Of a DNA stretch of 18,451 bases, positions 8,083 through 15,218 are shown in pieces. The notes below the pieces were generated by a model that was given only the letters and a program-made list of their open reading frames with translations, did not search any database and was not told where the DNA came from. The position numbers were made by a program, and so were the translations under genes. The DNA is from CAZJTL01 sp964548905 (lineage in GTDB: Bacteria; Cyanobacteriota; Cyanobacteriia; Cyanobacteriales; Xenococcaceae). Position 1 is the first letter of the stretch. The number at the start of each line of letters is the position of its first letter. Location: assembly GCA_964548905.1 (NCBI GenBank), contig CAZJTL010000095.1, positions 1-18,451 on the forward strand, read 5' to 3'.

Positions 8083-8151
8083 AATCTCATAAAAAGCGAT
8101 CGCCCTGTAAGATTTGAACAGAGGTTAAAGATAACTACTAACTATTAAATA

Positions 8152-9033
8152 ATGCAGATCAGAAGACGCAGACCAAATCCAGCCGTTGATACTGGTGAAG
8201 TACTATATCAAGCCAAAATACCCGATTCCGAACCTAACCATATTTTAGAGGAGATTGTTTGGCAAAAAGAAACAGAAGTCGATAAAATGCGCGATCGCTT
8301 GCCTTTATTACAATTACGCCAGCAAGTAGAACAAGCACCACCATCAAGAGATTTTTTAGCTGCACTGCGCCAGGGAAAAACTGAACCTGCATTGATTGCT
8401 GAAGTTAAGAAAGCTTCTCCTAGTAAGGGAGTGATTCGGGAAGATTTCAATCCAGTGGCGATCGCCCTTGCTTATCAACAAGCTGGTGCTAGTTGCATTT
8501 CTGTACTTACAGATGAAAAATTCTTTCAAGGTAGTTTTGAAAATCTCAGCTTAGTTCGTCAAGCTGTCGATGTACCCTTATTGTGTAAGGAATTTATTAT
8601 CTATCCTTACCAAATTTATCTAGCGCGTGCCAAGGGTGCTGATGCTGTTTTATTGATTGCAGCAATTTTGAGCGATCGCGACTTGCAATATTTCCTCAAA
8701 ATCATTAACGGTTTAGGTATGACAGCTTTAATTGAGGTACACACTCTTGAAGAATTCGATCGCGTTTTGGCACTAGAAGGAGTAAAGCTAGTAGGAATCA
8801 ACAATCGCAATCTCGAAGATTTTTCCGTAGATTTACAAACTACTTGTCAGCTTTTAGAAACAAGAGGCGAACTAATTCGTCAACAAGATATTTTAATGGT
8901 GAGCGAATCTGGTTTACATACAACTCAAGATTTAGAAATTGTCAAACAAGCAGGTGCTAGTGCAGTTTTAATCGGTGAATCCCTCGTCAAACAACCCGAT
9001 CCAGGCGAGGCGATCGGTAGATTATTTTCTTAG
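8152..9033 (+). CDS. trpC: Indole-3-glycerol phosphate synthase
   Basis: A 293-residue TIM-barrel enzyme that closes carboxyphenylamino-deoxyribulose phosphate to indole-3-glycerol phosphate, the fourth step of tryptophan synthesis, in the cytosol. Catalytic and phosphate-binding motifs are present in order: AEVKKASPSKG (E84, K86), LCKEFI (K146), LIEVHT (E195), GINNRNL (N216), SESG (251-254) and the phosphate-gripping GES loop near 275. The 30-residue Arg-rich N-terminal leader is usual for cyanobacterial TrpC. It stands alone, without other trp genes nearby, as is common in cyanobacteria. It is divergent from the ureohydrolase across 69 bp. The stop codon TAG is supplied by the first unit of a TTAGGG-type repeat. 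Confidence 0.96.
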   Translation: MQIRRRRPNPAVDTGEVLYQAKIPDSEPNHILEEIVWQKETEVDKMRDRLPLLQLRQQVEQAPPSRDFLAALRQGKTEPALIAEVKKASPSKGVIREDFNPVAIALAYQQAGASCISVLTDEKFFQGSFENLSLVRQAVDVPLLCKEFIIYPYQIYLARAKGADAVLLIAAILSDRDLQYFLKIINGLGMTALIEVHTLEEFDRVLALEGVKLVGINNRNLEDFSVDLQTTCQLLETRGELIRQQDILMVSESGLHTTQDLEIVKQAGASAVLIGESLVKQPDPGEAIGRLFS

Positions 9034-9079
9034 GGATTAGGGGTGTAGGGTGTAGGGTGTGGGGTGTGGGGTGTAGGGA
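9030..9079 (+). repeat. TTAGGG / TGTAGGG / TGTGGGG repeat array
   Basis: Starting on the trpC stop codon, the plus strand has seven G-runs separated by 3-4 nt (TTAGGGATTAGGGG, then TGTAGGG and TGTGGGG units). This is a strong G-quadruplex pattern that would lie in the trpC mRNA 3' end. It is followed by TTACTTRTTACC-like words up to the next gene. Confidence 0.85.
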
Positions 9080-9144
9080 AAAGAAGCTAAACTTATTACT
9101 TGTTACCTATTACTTATTACTTCTGCCCGCTAGTCTCTAGTAAA

Positions 9145-10128
9145 ATGCCTAAAGTTAGTATTTGCATTCCTACTTATAATCGATCGCAATATCTAATTTA
9201 TTCTGTTAATAGCGTTCTCCAGCAAAGTTATCCAGATTTTGAGTTGATTATTTGCGATGATGCTTCTACCGACAATACACCTGAAGTTGTCAGTCAGTGG
9301 CAAGATTCGCGCCTTCGCTATCTCAGACATCCAGAAAATATTAAAAGAAGTCGCAATATGCGATCGGGTTTTGAGGCGGCGACGGGTAAATATTTTCTCA
9401 AGTTTGACGATGATGATGGTATTACACCAGAATTTTTAGCCAAGACAGTGGCAATTTTAGATAAACATCCAGAAATAGATTTTGTTTGTACCGATCACTG
9501 GATTATTAACGATCGGGGAAGAAGAGATGAGATAGCAACTAAAGCAAATTCAGCCAAATGGGGTAAAGATCGGCTTAAAGAAGGCGCGATCGCCGATTTA
9601 GCTCGCGAAACTTTTATGTATCAAAGTTTGCAAGTGGGTTCAACCCTGTTTCGGCGTAATTGCTTGCAAGAAGTAGATTTTATGCGCTATGAAGCAGATG
9701 GCTGTGAAGATTTCGATTTACTAGTGAGATTGGCGATCGCGGGTAAACAGGGTTATTTTTTACCAGAGTTACTGATGGAATATCGCTTTCATGGCGCACA
9801 AACTAGTTTAAAACAAGATCTACATTTTCTCTGGGCAAAAGTTTTTTGCATGGATAGTTATCATTTTGCCGATCGAGAGTTAGAACAATTCAGAATCGCC
9901 AAATTAGCGGGAACTCAACAAGCTTTGGGATTGAGATTAATCGAACAAGGAGAAACAGATAAAGGAAGAGATTATTTAAGGCGATCGAGTCAAATTCTTG
10001 GCAATTCTAATAAAGCAACTTTGGGGTTAATTATGTCTTATTTACCTCTAAGTTGGCGAAAATTAGCTTTTGCCGCTTTTCGCAAGTATCGACCTCAAGA
10101 TTATTCGGAAAAGGTTAGACAAGGGTAG
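9145..10128 (+). CDS. Family 2 glycosyltransferase
   Basis: A 327-residue inverting GT-A glycosyltransferase. With the start at 9145 the protein opens MPKVSICIPTYNRSQYL, the standard GT2 N-terminus. An upstream in-frame TTG at 9100 would add 15 repeat-derived residues and is unlikely. CDDASTDNT (37-45) binds the nucleotide, FDDDDG (87-92) holds the metal-binding DxD, and GCEDFDLLVRLA supplies the ED general-base motif. The C-terminal 100 residues are helical and Arg/Lys-rich, with no membrane helix. Such enzymes decorate polysaccharides or glycolipids; donor and acceptor are unknown. It converges with a sulfotransferase fragment 13 bp downstream, which together suggest a small polysaccharide-modification locus. 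Confidence 0.88.
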   Translation: MPKVSICIPTYNRSQYLIYSVNSVLQQSYPDFELIICDDASTDNTPEVVSQWQDSRLRYLRHPENIKRSRNMRSGFEAATGKYFLKFDDDDGITPEFLAKTVAILDKHPEIDFVCTDHWIINDRGRRDEIATKANSAKWGKDRLKEGAIADLARETFMYQSLQVGSTLFRRNCLQEVDFMRYEADGCEDFDLLVRLAIAGKQGYFLPELLMEYRFHGAQTSLKQDLHFLWAKVFCMDSYHFADRELEQFRIAKLAGTQQALGLRLIEQGETDKGRDYLRRSSQILGNSNKATLGLIMSYLPLSWRKLAFAAFRKYRPQDYSEKVRQG

Positions 10129-10141
10129 ATTTTAGAGATGT

Positions 10142-10819
10142 TTACCAAGGAAGATGATAGCCAAGATAATCTTGAAGTTCGATGATATCTTCTTGAAAAA
10201 TGCTTTGTAAATACTGGCGAGTTGTTGCTGACATTGATGGTTTAGATATACCATAAACTTTTTGCAGATAATTATTAGCACTCTCATATACTAAGTTAGG
10301 AAGTATTTGTTTGAGGTTCGATCGCAATTGGCTAAAAGTTGTCGAATTGTATAACCATCGACCCAAACTAGATTTGTTCGACCAATATCCTTGTTTTAGT
10401 TTTTGGTTGAAATCTGGTAAGAAAGTACAATTAACCTCAAGGTAGCGGCAAATATCCTGATAAACCTTAGCTGGATTTTGGCAAAAATCATCGTATAAAA
10501 TAATTTTGATTTGTTCGGGAGCGAATAATTGGAGATATTGGTTAATTTGTTGGGCATACATCCCTATTTGTACGTAATGCCAATCCCAACCCCAATTATT
10601 GTTAATTCTTGCTTGTTCCTGTTCGATCGCTTCTAACAAAGATAAGGGTTCTAGTTGGTAATAGTGTTTCATCATTAAGTAATGAGAGTAAAGCCGATCG
10701 ACAGGATTGCGGAGAATGGCGATCATTTTCACATCAGGAAGATATTTTTTAATGTTTGCTGCCGCTTCGGTAGAATATAAATAGCGTACCGATGGTAAAG
10801 TCATAAAAGTAGTTACCAA
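10142..10819 (-). CDS. Sulfotransferase, N-terminally truncated (probable remnant)
   Basis: A 225-residue protein related to PAPS-dependent sulfotransferases. The 3'-phosphate-binding motif AILRNPVDRLYSHYLMM (34-50, with R37 and S45) and the region leading to it (RYLYSTEAAANIKKYLPDVK) match the family well, as does DWHYVQIGMYAQQI. The N-terminal 60-80 residues with the 5'-phosphosulfate P-loop (KxGTT type) and the usual GEASPSYLY junction are missing. The reading frame is closed by TAA codons just upstream of the TTG at 10819; the first ATG is at 10804. The 362 bp upstream are AT-rich with no trace of the missing part that I can see. It is therefore probably inactive, a 5' deletion remnant, though the rest of the frame is open, suggesting recent loss. 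Confidence 0.7.
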   Translation of the reverse strand: MVTTFMTLPSVRYLYSTEAAANIKKYLPDVKMIAILRNPVDRLYSHYLMMKHYYQLEPLSLLEAIEQEQARINNNWGWDWHYVQIGMYAQQINQYLQLFAPEQIKIILYDDFCQNPAKVYQDICRYLEVNCTFLPDFNQKLKQGYWSNKSSLGRWLYNSTTFSQLRSNLKQILPNLVYESANNYLQKVYGISKPSMSATTRQYLQSIFQEDIIELQDYLGYHLPW

Positions 10820-10902
10820 GCCACTCAGGCAAGCTTAAGTTTACTATACTAATAATAACTATTAATCCTGAGTTAATCTAAAAATAAACTAGTTTTTTAA
10901 CC

Positions 10903-11089
10903 AAATCAATTGATTTTTCTCAATAATAATCAATTTTTCGGGTAACAATTATCAATATTTATTGATGATAAGTATCAATATTTTAAGTCAATAATGACTA
11001 ATAAATCGTTAACGCCAATCCGCTTAACAGCTATGTTGCTCTCGGTTCATCTTCGCATCAATATGATGACAAGCAATAATCTTATTGAT
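10903..11089. promoter_or_regulatory. ATCAATA/TATTGAT half-site array upstream of the toxin-antitoxin operon
   Basis: Within the 362-bp gene-free stretch 10820-11181 the 7-mer ATCAATA occurs at 10951, 10974 and 11057 and its complement TATTGAT at 10960 and 11083. The 10951/10960 pair makes a palindrome with a 2-bp centre. The pair 11057/11083 flanks the predicted -35 box. A 14-bp palindrome with the same ATCAATTGAT core is at 10903-10916. This looks like an operator cluster, probably for the antitoxin. The remainder of the stretch is AT-rich and otherwise featureless. Confidence 0.5.
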
Positions 11090-11096
11090 GTATAAT
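11066..11096 (+). promoter_or_regulatory. Predicted sigma-70 promoter of the Xre-RES operon
   Basis: A perfect TATAAT (11091-11096) is preceded by ATGACA (11066-11071, five of six matches to TTGACA) with a 19-bp spacer. It lies 85 bp before the antitoxin ATG, and TATTGAT half-sites overlap or abut it, fitting autorepression. Confidence 0.45.
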
Positions 11097-11181
11097 TGAA
11101 TTCAACTAGATTAGAGCAAAATTGTCAATAACCCAGCGCTAACCCTAACAGTTATGGCGGGAGTCTCCAGGGAGGAAAAAG

Positions 11182-11601
11182 ATGAATATTGCTGAATTAC
11201 TTGAGGGAGTAAACCTTTCTCCAACCTTATTAGAAAATCGTACAGCCTATATCCAAGCTATACGCAGGGGAATATCAGGAGAAATCGTCAAACAAGCTGT
11301 TCAAGTGTTGGAAGAACGAGAATTGTTTATACATCTACTCAATACTAACTCTGCCAACCTCAGTCGTTTCTACCGTCAAAAATCACTCACCAAAATGCAA
11401 AGCGAAGGAATTTTAGATACACTAAGAGTTTTTCAAAAGGCTATTACCGTATTTGAGAACGAGAAACTAGCGAAAGAATGGCTACATACTAGCATTCCTG
11501 CTTTAGCTGGAGAATACCCCATCAATCTTTGTGATACTTTTGAGGGTCGAAAATTAGTTTGTGAGGCACTACAGGCAATTGAATATGGCGAGTTTAGTTA
11601 A
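11182..11601 (+). CDS. Xre/MbcA/ParS-type antitoxin (DUF2384) of a RES toxin pair
   Basis: A 139-residue antitoxin. The N-terminal half (about 1-75) is a helical Xre-like region that should bind the operator. The C-terminal part (about 76-139) has the DUF2384 pattern ENEKLAKEWLHTSIPALAGEYPI..CDTFEGRKLVCEALQAIEYGEFS, the toxin-binding domain in characterised pairs, where the tail blocks the toxin active site. The start is fixed by a strong Shine-Dalgarno GGAGG at 11171-11175. The partner RES toxin is downstream on the same strand. The 121-bp separation is unusual, as these pairs normally overlap or nearly touch. It is probably transcribed from the TATAAT at 11091 and autorepressed through the ATCAATA sites. 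Confidence 0.88.
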   Translation: MNIAELLEGVNLSPTLLENRTAYIQAIRRGISGEIVKQAVQVLEERELFIHLLNTNSANLSRFYRQKSLTKMQSEGILDTLRVFQKAITVFENEKLAKEWLHTSIPALAGEYPINLCDTFEGRKLVCEALQAIEYGEFS

Positions 11602-11603
11602 TA

Positions 11604-11652
11604 GACTTCCTGCGGAAGTCAGGCAATAGGGAACAGGCAACAGGCAATAGGA
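11604..11652. repeat. Palindromic hairpin and AGGCAATAGG-type repeats between antitoxin and toxin
   Basis: GACTTCC (11604-11610) and GGAAGTC (11614-11620) form a perfect 7-bp stem with a TGC loop, 3 nt after the antitoxin stop. Then come AGGCAATAGG, AACAGGCAACAGGCAATAGG words. There is no T-run, so it is not a typical terminator, but it could attenuate the toxin message. Confidence 0.65.
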
Positions 11653-11722
11653 ACAAGAATAAATCCTTTCAACATTGCTATTTATTACTTTTGGAGTTTT
11701 GCAGGAGATCTAATGATTTGCC

Positions 11723-12202
11723 ATGCGGTTATACAGAATTACCAAAGACAAGTATTTAAACAACCTAACGGGAAAAGGTAAGTCATTTTTGGCTGGTGCG
11801 CGATGGAATAGTCCAGGAATCCCAGTACTTTATTTCGCTTCATCTGCTAGTGTGGCTTTACTGGAGATGGCAAATTACCTACCTTCTCCCAGACTAGTAC
11901 CTCCAAGCTATAAATTGGGAATTTACGAGTTACCAGATACAGTATCTAGTCAGACTCTAAGTATAAAGGATATGCCACCAGATTGGGCAGAATATCCCTA
12001 TCCTGTAAGTACTCAAAAAATAGGTAGTAAATGGCTCATTGATATCAGTAGTCTCTGTTTATTTGTTCCCAGTGTGGCAATTCCCGCAGGAATGGAAAAT
12101 ATTATTATTGTTAATCCCAATCATCCTCAAATTACCAGTTTAAAACTATTGTCTTTTGAGTCAGATTTATTTAATAAACGTGCTTTTCGAGGTATTACCT
12201 AA
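11723..12202 (+). CDS. RES-domain toxin
   Basis: A 159-residue toxin of the RES family, whose characterised members degrade cellular NAD+ with an ADP-ribosyltransferase-like fold. The conserved triad is visible: R5 in RLYRI and R27 in GARWNSPG, E48 in YFASSASVALLEM and S116 in VPSVAIPAGMENIIIVNP. Length is full for the family, so it should be active. The start at 11723 matches the usual family N-terminus, but the nearest Shine-Dalgarno (AGGAG, 11703-11707) is spaced for an out-of-frame ATG at 11713 that opens a 22-codon reading frame overlapping the toxin start. Toxin translation may therefore be weak. It is preceded by the DUF2384 antitoxin. Confidence 0.9.
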   Translation: MRLYRITKDKYLNNLTGKGKSFLAGARWNSPGIPVLYFASSASVALLEMANYLPSPRLVPPSYKLGIYELPDTVSSQTLSIKDMPPDWAEYPYPVSTQKIGSKWLIDISSLCLFVPSVAIPAGMENIIIVNPNHPQITSLKLLSFESDLFNKRAFRGIT

Positions 12203-12274
12203 ACTTTAGAAACCGAATCAAAAATCTGTTGCGCTGTTAGATTTAATTGAGGAAAAGTGGTGATTTATACCAAC

Positions 12275-13399
12275 TTAATCGATCGAGCCTCGATCTACAT
12301 TATTTATAAATTGAAAATTGTCCCTTTTAAATTGTTCTCTTTCGATCGCTTCAAATAGAGCTTGAAAATTGCCTTCACCAAACCCAGTTGCTCGCTCGCG
12401 TCTTTCGATTAATTCAAAGAAAAAAGTTGGCTGATTAAAAATAGGTTTAGTAAATATTTGTAAGAGAATTGGTTGCAGATTCGATCGCTGATTATTTGGA
12501 TTTTCATGGATCTGCCAATCTACTAAAATTCGTTGCTCGATAATCTCTTGCCATTGCCTATTATTAAGCGGCAAAAGCTTACAGTCTTGCCTAAGTTTTT
12601 GATAATAACTTTGGGGAACTGGCAAAAAAGATAAACCTGTTGCCCGTAATTTTTGAGTTGCTTGAATAATTCGCTTAGTTTTTAAGGCAATATGTTGAAT
12701 ACCAGCACCACGATTAAAGTCGAGAAACTCTTGAATTTGAGAATTAACCGATCTAGGTTCATTGACAGGAAATTGCACACCACTAACAGGATGAAACATT
12801 ACTTGAGAATTTAAAGCCGAGCGTTCGGTTTTAATCGTAAAAGTTTGCTTTCTCTGAAATCCAAAAACTCTTTCATACCAGCTAACAGTTTTTTCTAATT
12901 CTCCTGAAGCTACATTTAAAACTAAATGATCTATATCTGTGAAGAAATTTTCTGTTGTGGTTAATTCTGGTTTTTCGAGCGAGGAAATTTCGGGAAGTAA
13001 AGGAGGATTCCCAATTCTTTGCACCAGAGTATGATTTAAATTGGCAATGCTAGTAATTTGGCACCATTTCATCCTTCCCCTAGCAAAATCTTGTTGCTGA
13101 AGTGGTTGTCTAAGTTTAGCGCCAGCAGCGATCGCTTTTTCGATCGAACTTTCTAAATCGTCAATCCTAAAAGCAACATCTACTACCCCAGAAGGATGAT
13201 TGTGTAAGTATTTAGCTACTGGACTAGATTTACTTAGGGGAGAGGAAAGCACAAATTTAACCCTACCGCTTTTAACTATTTCAGTCTGAGTTTGACTATT
13301 GCGATCGCTAGCAAGTGCTTGGAAACCCATGACATTTACGAACCAATCTCGCCATTTTTGAGCGTCTTCTAGATAAAAGTGAACGCGATCGATTTGCAT
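12275..13399 (-). CDS. hppD: 4-hydroxyphenylpyruvate dioxygenase
   Basis: A 374-residue Fe(II) dioxygenase converting 4-hydroxyphenylpyruvate to homogentisate, in cyanobacteria the entry to tocopherol synthesis. It consists of two vicinal-oxygen-chelate halves (about 1-130 and 153-350). The three iron ligands are H158 (DIDHLVLNV), H236 (GIQHIALKT) and E329 (FFFELIERR). The C-terminal ATGFGEGNFQALFEAIEREQ (337-356) is the family gate-helix signature. The N-terminal half is shorter and more divergent than plant enzymes, as usual for cyanobacterial forms. The ATG start at 13399 is followed by an HIP1-like GCGATCG. It stands alone, converging with the RES toxin gene 72 bp away and divergent from the ChaC-like gene over 125 bp. 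Confidence 0.95.
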   Translation of the reverse strand: MQIDRVHFYLEDAQKWRDWFVNVMGFQALASDRNSQTQTEIVKSGRVKFVLSSPLSKSSPVAKYLHNHPSGVVDVAFRIDDLESSIEKAIAAGAKLRQPLQQQDFARGRMKWCQITSIANLNHTLVQRIGNPPLLPEISSLEKPELTTTENFFTDIDHLVLNVASGELEKTVSWYERVFGFQRKQTFTIKTERSALNSQVMFHPVSGVQFPVNEPRSVNSQIQEFLDFNRGAGIQHIALKTKRIIQATQKLRATGLSFLPVPQSYYQKLRQDCKLLPLNNRQWQEIIEQRILVDWQIHENPNNQRSNLQPILLQIFTKPIFNQPTFFFELIERRERATGFGEGNFQALFEAIEREQFKRDNFQFINNVDRGSID

Positions 13400-13524
13400 G
13401 TTTAAAAGTTAAATCTCAGTTTTCAATAACTAAAATAAATTGTGACAAAATTCAAAGCAATGTGTACTATTGATGACTAGGAGCAGTTAAATCTTAAGAA
13501 GATATTTAGATACATAGCGATCGT

Positions 13525-14211
13525 ATGGCACTGACTCGAATCGATCTTGAATCCAGACTCTTACAAAAAATGATTGTGGAGTCGGGGGTAGATTTGCGTG
13601 TCTTGAGCGAAACAGAGCTACAGACATCTATAGACATAACCTTGAAAAAGAGCAAGTCAGATCGAGACATCTGGCTTTTTGCTTACGGATCGCTAATTTG
13701 GAATCCCATCTTTCGCTTTGTCGATCGCCGTGTTGCAACTGTCTATGGTAGACATCGTAAGTTTTGTTTGTGGGCACCTTTGGGGCGAGGTACACCAGAT
13801 TGTCCTGGTTTGGTTTTGGGACTCGATCGCGGTGGTAGCTGTCGCGGAATTGCCTATCGACTCTCCCCAGAAGATTTAACTTCCGAACTACTATTAGTAT
13901 GGCGTAGAGAAATGGTAGTCGGTTCCTATCATCCCCGTTGGGTGACAGTCGATGATGGTAAAGAAAAATTTAAGGCGATCGCTTTTGTCGTCAATCGCAA
14001 TCATTGCTGTTATGCCAAAAAATTGCCACTCGAAACTACTGTAAATACTTTAGCTACCGCCTGTGGACATATTGGTTCTTCTGCTGAATATCTCTTGCAC
14101 ACGGTTGAGGGATTAACCAAAGCTGGCATTAAAGATAGACAGTTACTCTGGTTACGCGATCGAGTGATTGCTCAACAACAGGGAGCAGGGAGCAATAAGA
14201 GCAGGGAATAG
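13525..14211 (+). CDS. ChaC-like gamma-glutamylcyclotransferase
   Basis: A 228-residue cytosolic enzyme of the ChaC family, which cleaves glutathione to 5-oxoproline and Cys-Gly. The substrate-binding loop FAYGSLIWNP (52-61) and the catalytic glutamate E129 in LLLVWRREMVVGSYHPRW (122-139) are clear, with GRHRKFCLW (75-83) and GIAYRL between them. A 45-residue N-terminal extension precedes the domain. The last dozen residues (QQQGAGSNKSRE) are encoded by CAGGGAGCAGGGAGCA-type repeat DNA, so the C-terminus was probably remodelled by repeat growth. ATG start at 13525, with no good Shine-Dalgarno. A role in glutathione turnover is family knowledge; exact substrate is not tested by the sequence. 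Confidence 0.88.
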   Translation: MALTRIDLESRLLQKMIVESGVDLRVLSETELQTSIDITLKKSKSDRDIWLFAYGSLIWNPIFRFVDRRVATVYGRHRKFCLWAPLGRGTPDCPGLVLGLDRGGSCRGIAYRLSPEDLTSELLLVWRREMVVGSYHPRWVTVDDGKEKFKAIAFVVNRNHCCYAKKLPLETTVNTLATACGHIGSSAEYLLHTVEGLTKAGIKDRQLLWLRDRVIAQQQGAGSNKSRE

Positions 14212-14315
14212 GGGCTAGAGGCTAATCTCTAAACGTTGCAAATTATTGCTCCTCACAAATTCGTCACAATTTCTTTTTAAGATCGAAAGTGTAAGGTAAC
14301 TAATTAAAAAGAGCC

Positions 14316-14404
14316 AAAACATTCACTCTCAAAAACATTCACTTTAAATCAATAAAACTTGACAGAAGTGCCAAAATGAAAACCTCATTATTTAAATAAT
14401 GGGG
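14316..14404 (+). promoter_or_regulatory. hsp20 upstream control region: direct repeat, TTGACA and palindrome
   Basis: In the 248-bp ChaC-hsp20 spacer AAAACATTCACT occurs twice (14316-14327 and 14332-14343, 16-bp period). TTGACA follows at 14359-14364, and then a perfect 16-bp palindrome CATTATTTAAATAATG (14386-14401), extendable in RNA to CCUC...GGGG. No good -10 sits 16-18 bp after TTGACA, so the promoter call is tentative. No CIRCE element is present. Confidence 0.4.
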
Positions 14405-14459
14405 CGGCATAAGCGAGACAGTTAACAACTAAATACAGGCGATTATCAGGAGCATAAAT

Positions 14460-15179
14460 ATGTCGTTGATTCATTGGCATCCCCTCAAAGAACTAAGTCA
14501 TTTGCGCCAACAAATGAATTCACTTTTTGAAGAAATGACACATCGCCATCATGGGTTAGGCGATCGGGACATTAATCGGCTAGTCGATTTCGATCTATTT
14601 CCAGATCGTTTAGGTATCTCTTGGAAGCCCGCGATCGAATTGACGGAAACAGAAACAGAATTAATTTTGACAGCCGAATTACCTGGAATTGAAGCAAAAG
14701 ATCTAGATATTCAAGTTAGCGATAATTTAGTGTCGATCGCAGGAGAACGAAAGCGAGAAAAATACCATCAAACCAAAGGCGGATTCAGTACAGAGCTTTG
14801 CTACGGTAAATTTGAGCGCGTTATCCCCTTATCGATCGCCATTGATAAAAACAAAGTCCAAGCCAATCTTAACAATGGCTTACTGACTCTATCTCTACCG
14901 AAAAATAAGTCTGCAAGCGAAAATGCTGTCAAAGTCAATCTCATCGATAGTAAAGCTCGCGAAGCAATGACTCAACAACGTCAACATCAAGAACACCAAC
15001 AAGAATCCATCCACGAACGTGCGGTAGAAGAATTAACAGAGCGCCAAGATAACGCTAAGAGGATCCAAGAAGAAGCTCGTGAAGTCATGGCAGGGCAACG
15101 CCAGCAAGAAAAACATCAACAAGAAACCATGCACGCTCGTACTGCCGCACAAGTCAGCGATCTCGATCGAGACAGATAA
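14460..15179 (+). CDS. Small heat-shock protein Hsp20 with duplicated C-terminal extension
   Basis: A 239-residue ATP-independent holdase chaperone. The N-terminus (MSLIHWHPLKELSHLRQQMNS) and the alpha-crystallin domain (about 52-150: WKPAIELTETETELILTAEL, PGIEAKDLDI, ANLNNGLLTLSLPK) match cyanobacterial HspA-type proteins, which usually end near residue 145-160. The C-terminal anchor VKV (157-159) is present. Beyond it are about 80 extra residues, very hydrophilic and Gln/His/Glu-rich, built from two 26-residue copies 40 residues apart: AREAMTQQRQHQEHQQESIH (from 166) and AREVMAGQRQQEKHQQETMH (from 206). They are predicted to be helical or coiled-coil. The DNA is duplicated too. Start is supported by AGGAG at 14448-14452. 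First gene of the stress cluster. Confidence 0.92.
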   Translation: MSLIHWHPLKELSHLRQQMNSLFEEMTHRHHGLGDRDINRLVDFDLFPDRLGISWKPAIELTETETELILTAELPGIEAKDLDIQVSDNLVSIAGERKREKYHQTKGGFSTELCYGKFERVIPLSIAIDKNKVQANLNNGLLTLSLPKNKSASENAVKVNLIDSKAREAMTQQRQHQEHQQESIHERAVEELTERQDNAKRIQEEAREVMAGQRQQEKHQQETMHARTAAQVSDLDRDR

Positions 15180-15218
15180 AGTTTTAATCACCTTACACAG
15201 CAACTTAGGAGAACAATT

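Noticed and set aside
8208..8810. Two minus-strand frames opposite trpC
   Set aside because: trpC is certain and the antisense products are low-complexity Ser/Arg-rich shadows.
9100..9144. TTG start for the GT2 glycosyltransferase
   Set aside because: The added 15 residues come from repeat-like DNA, and the family N-terminus begins at ATG 9145.
10820..11181. Missing N-terminal part of the sulfotransferase in another frame
   Set aside because: Reading the minus strand in all frames close to the gene gives short AT-rich peptides with stops and no P-loop motif.
11604..11620. Terminator between antitoxin and toxin
   Set aside because: The 7-bp hairpin is followed by AGGCAATAGG, not T residues.
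14383..14460. RNA thermometer in the hsp20 leader
   Set aside because: The hairpin lies more than 50 nt before the start and I found no good anti-Shine-Dalgarno pairing with AGGAG at 14448; only the palindrome itself is reported.
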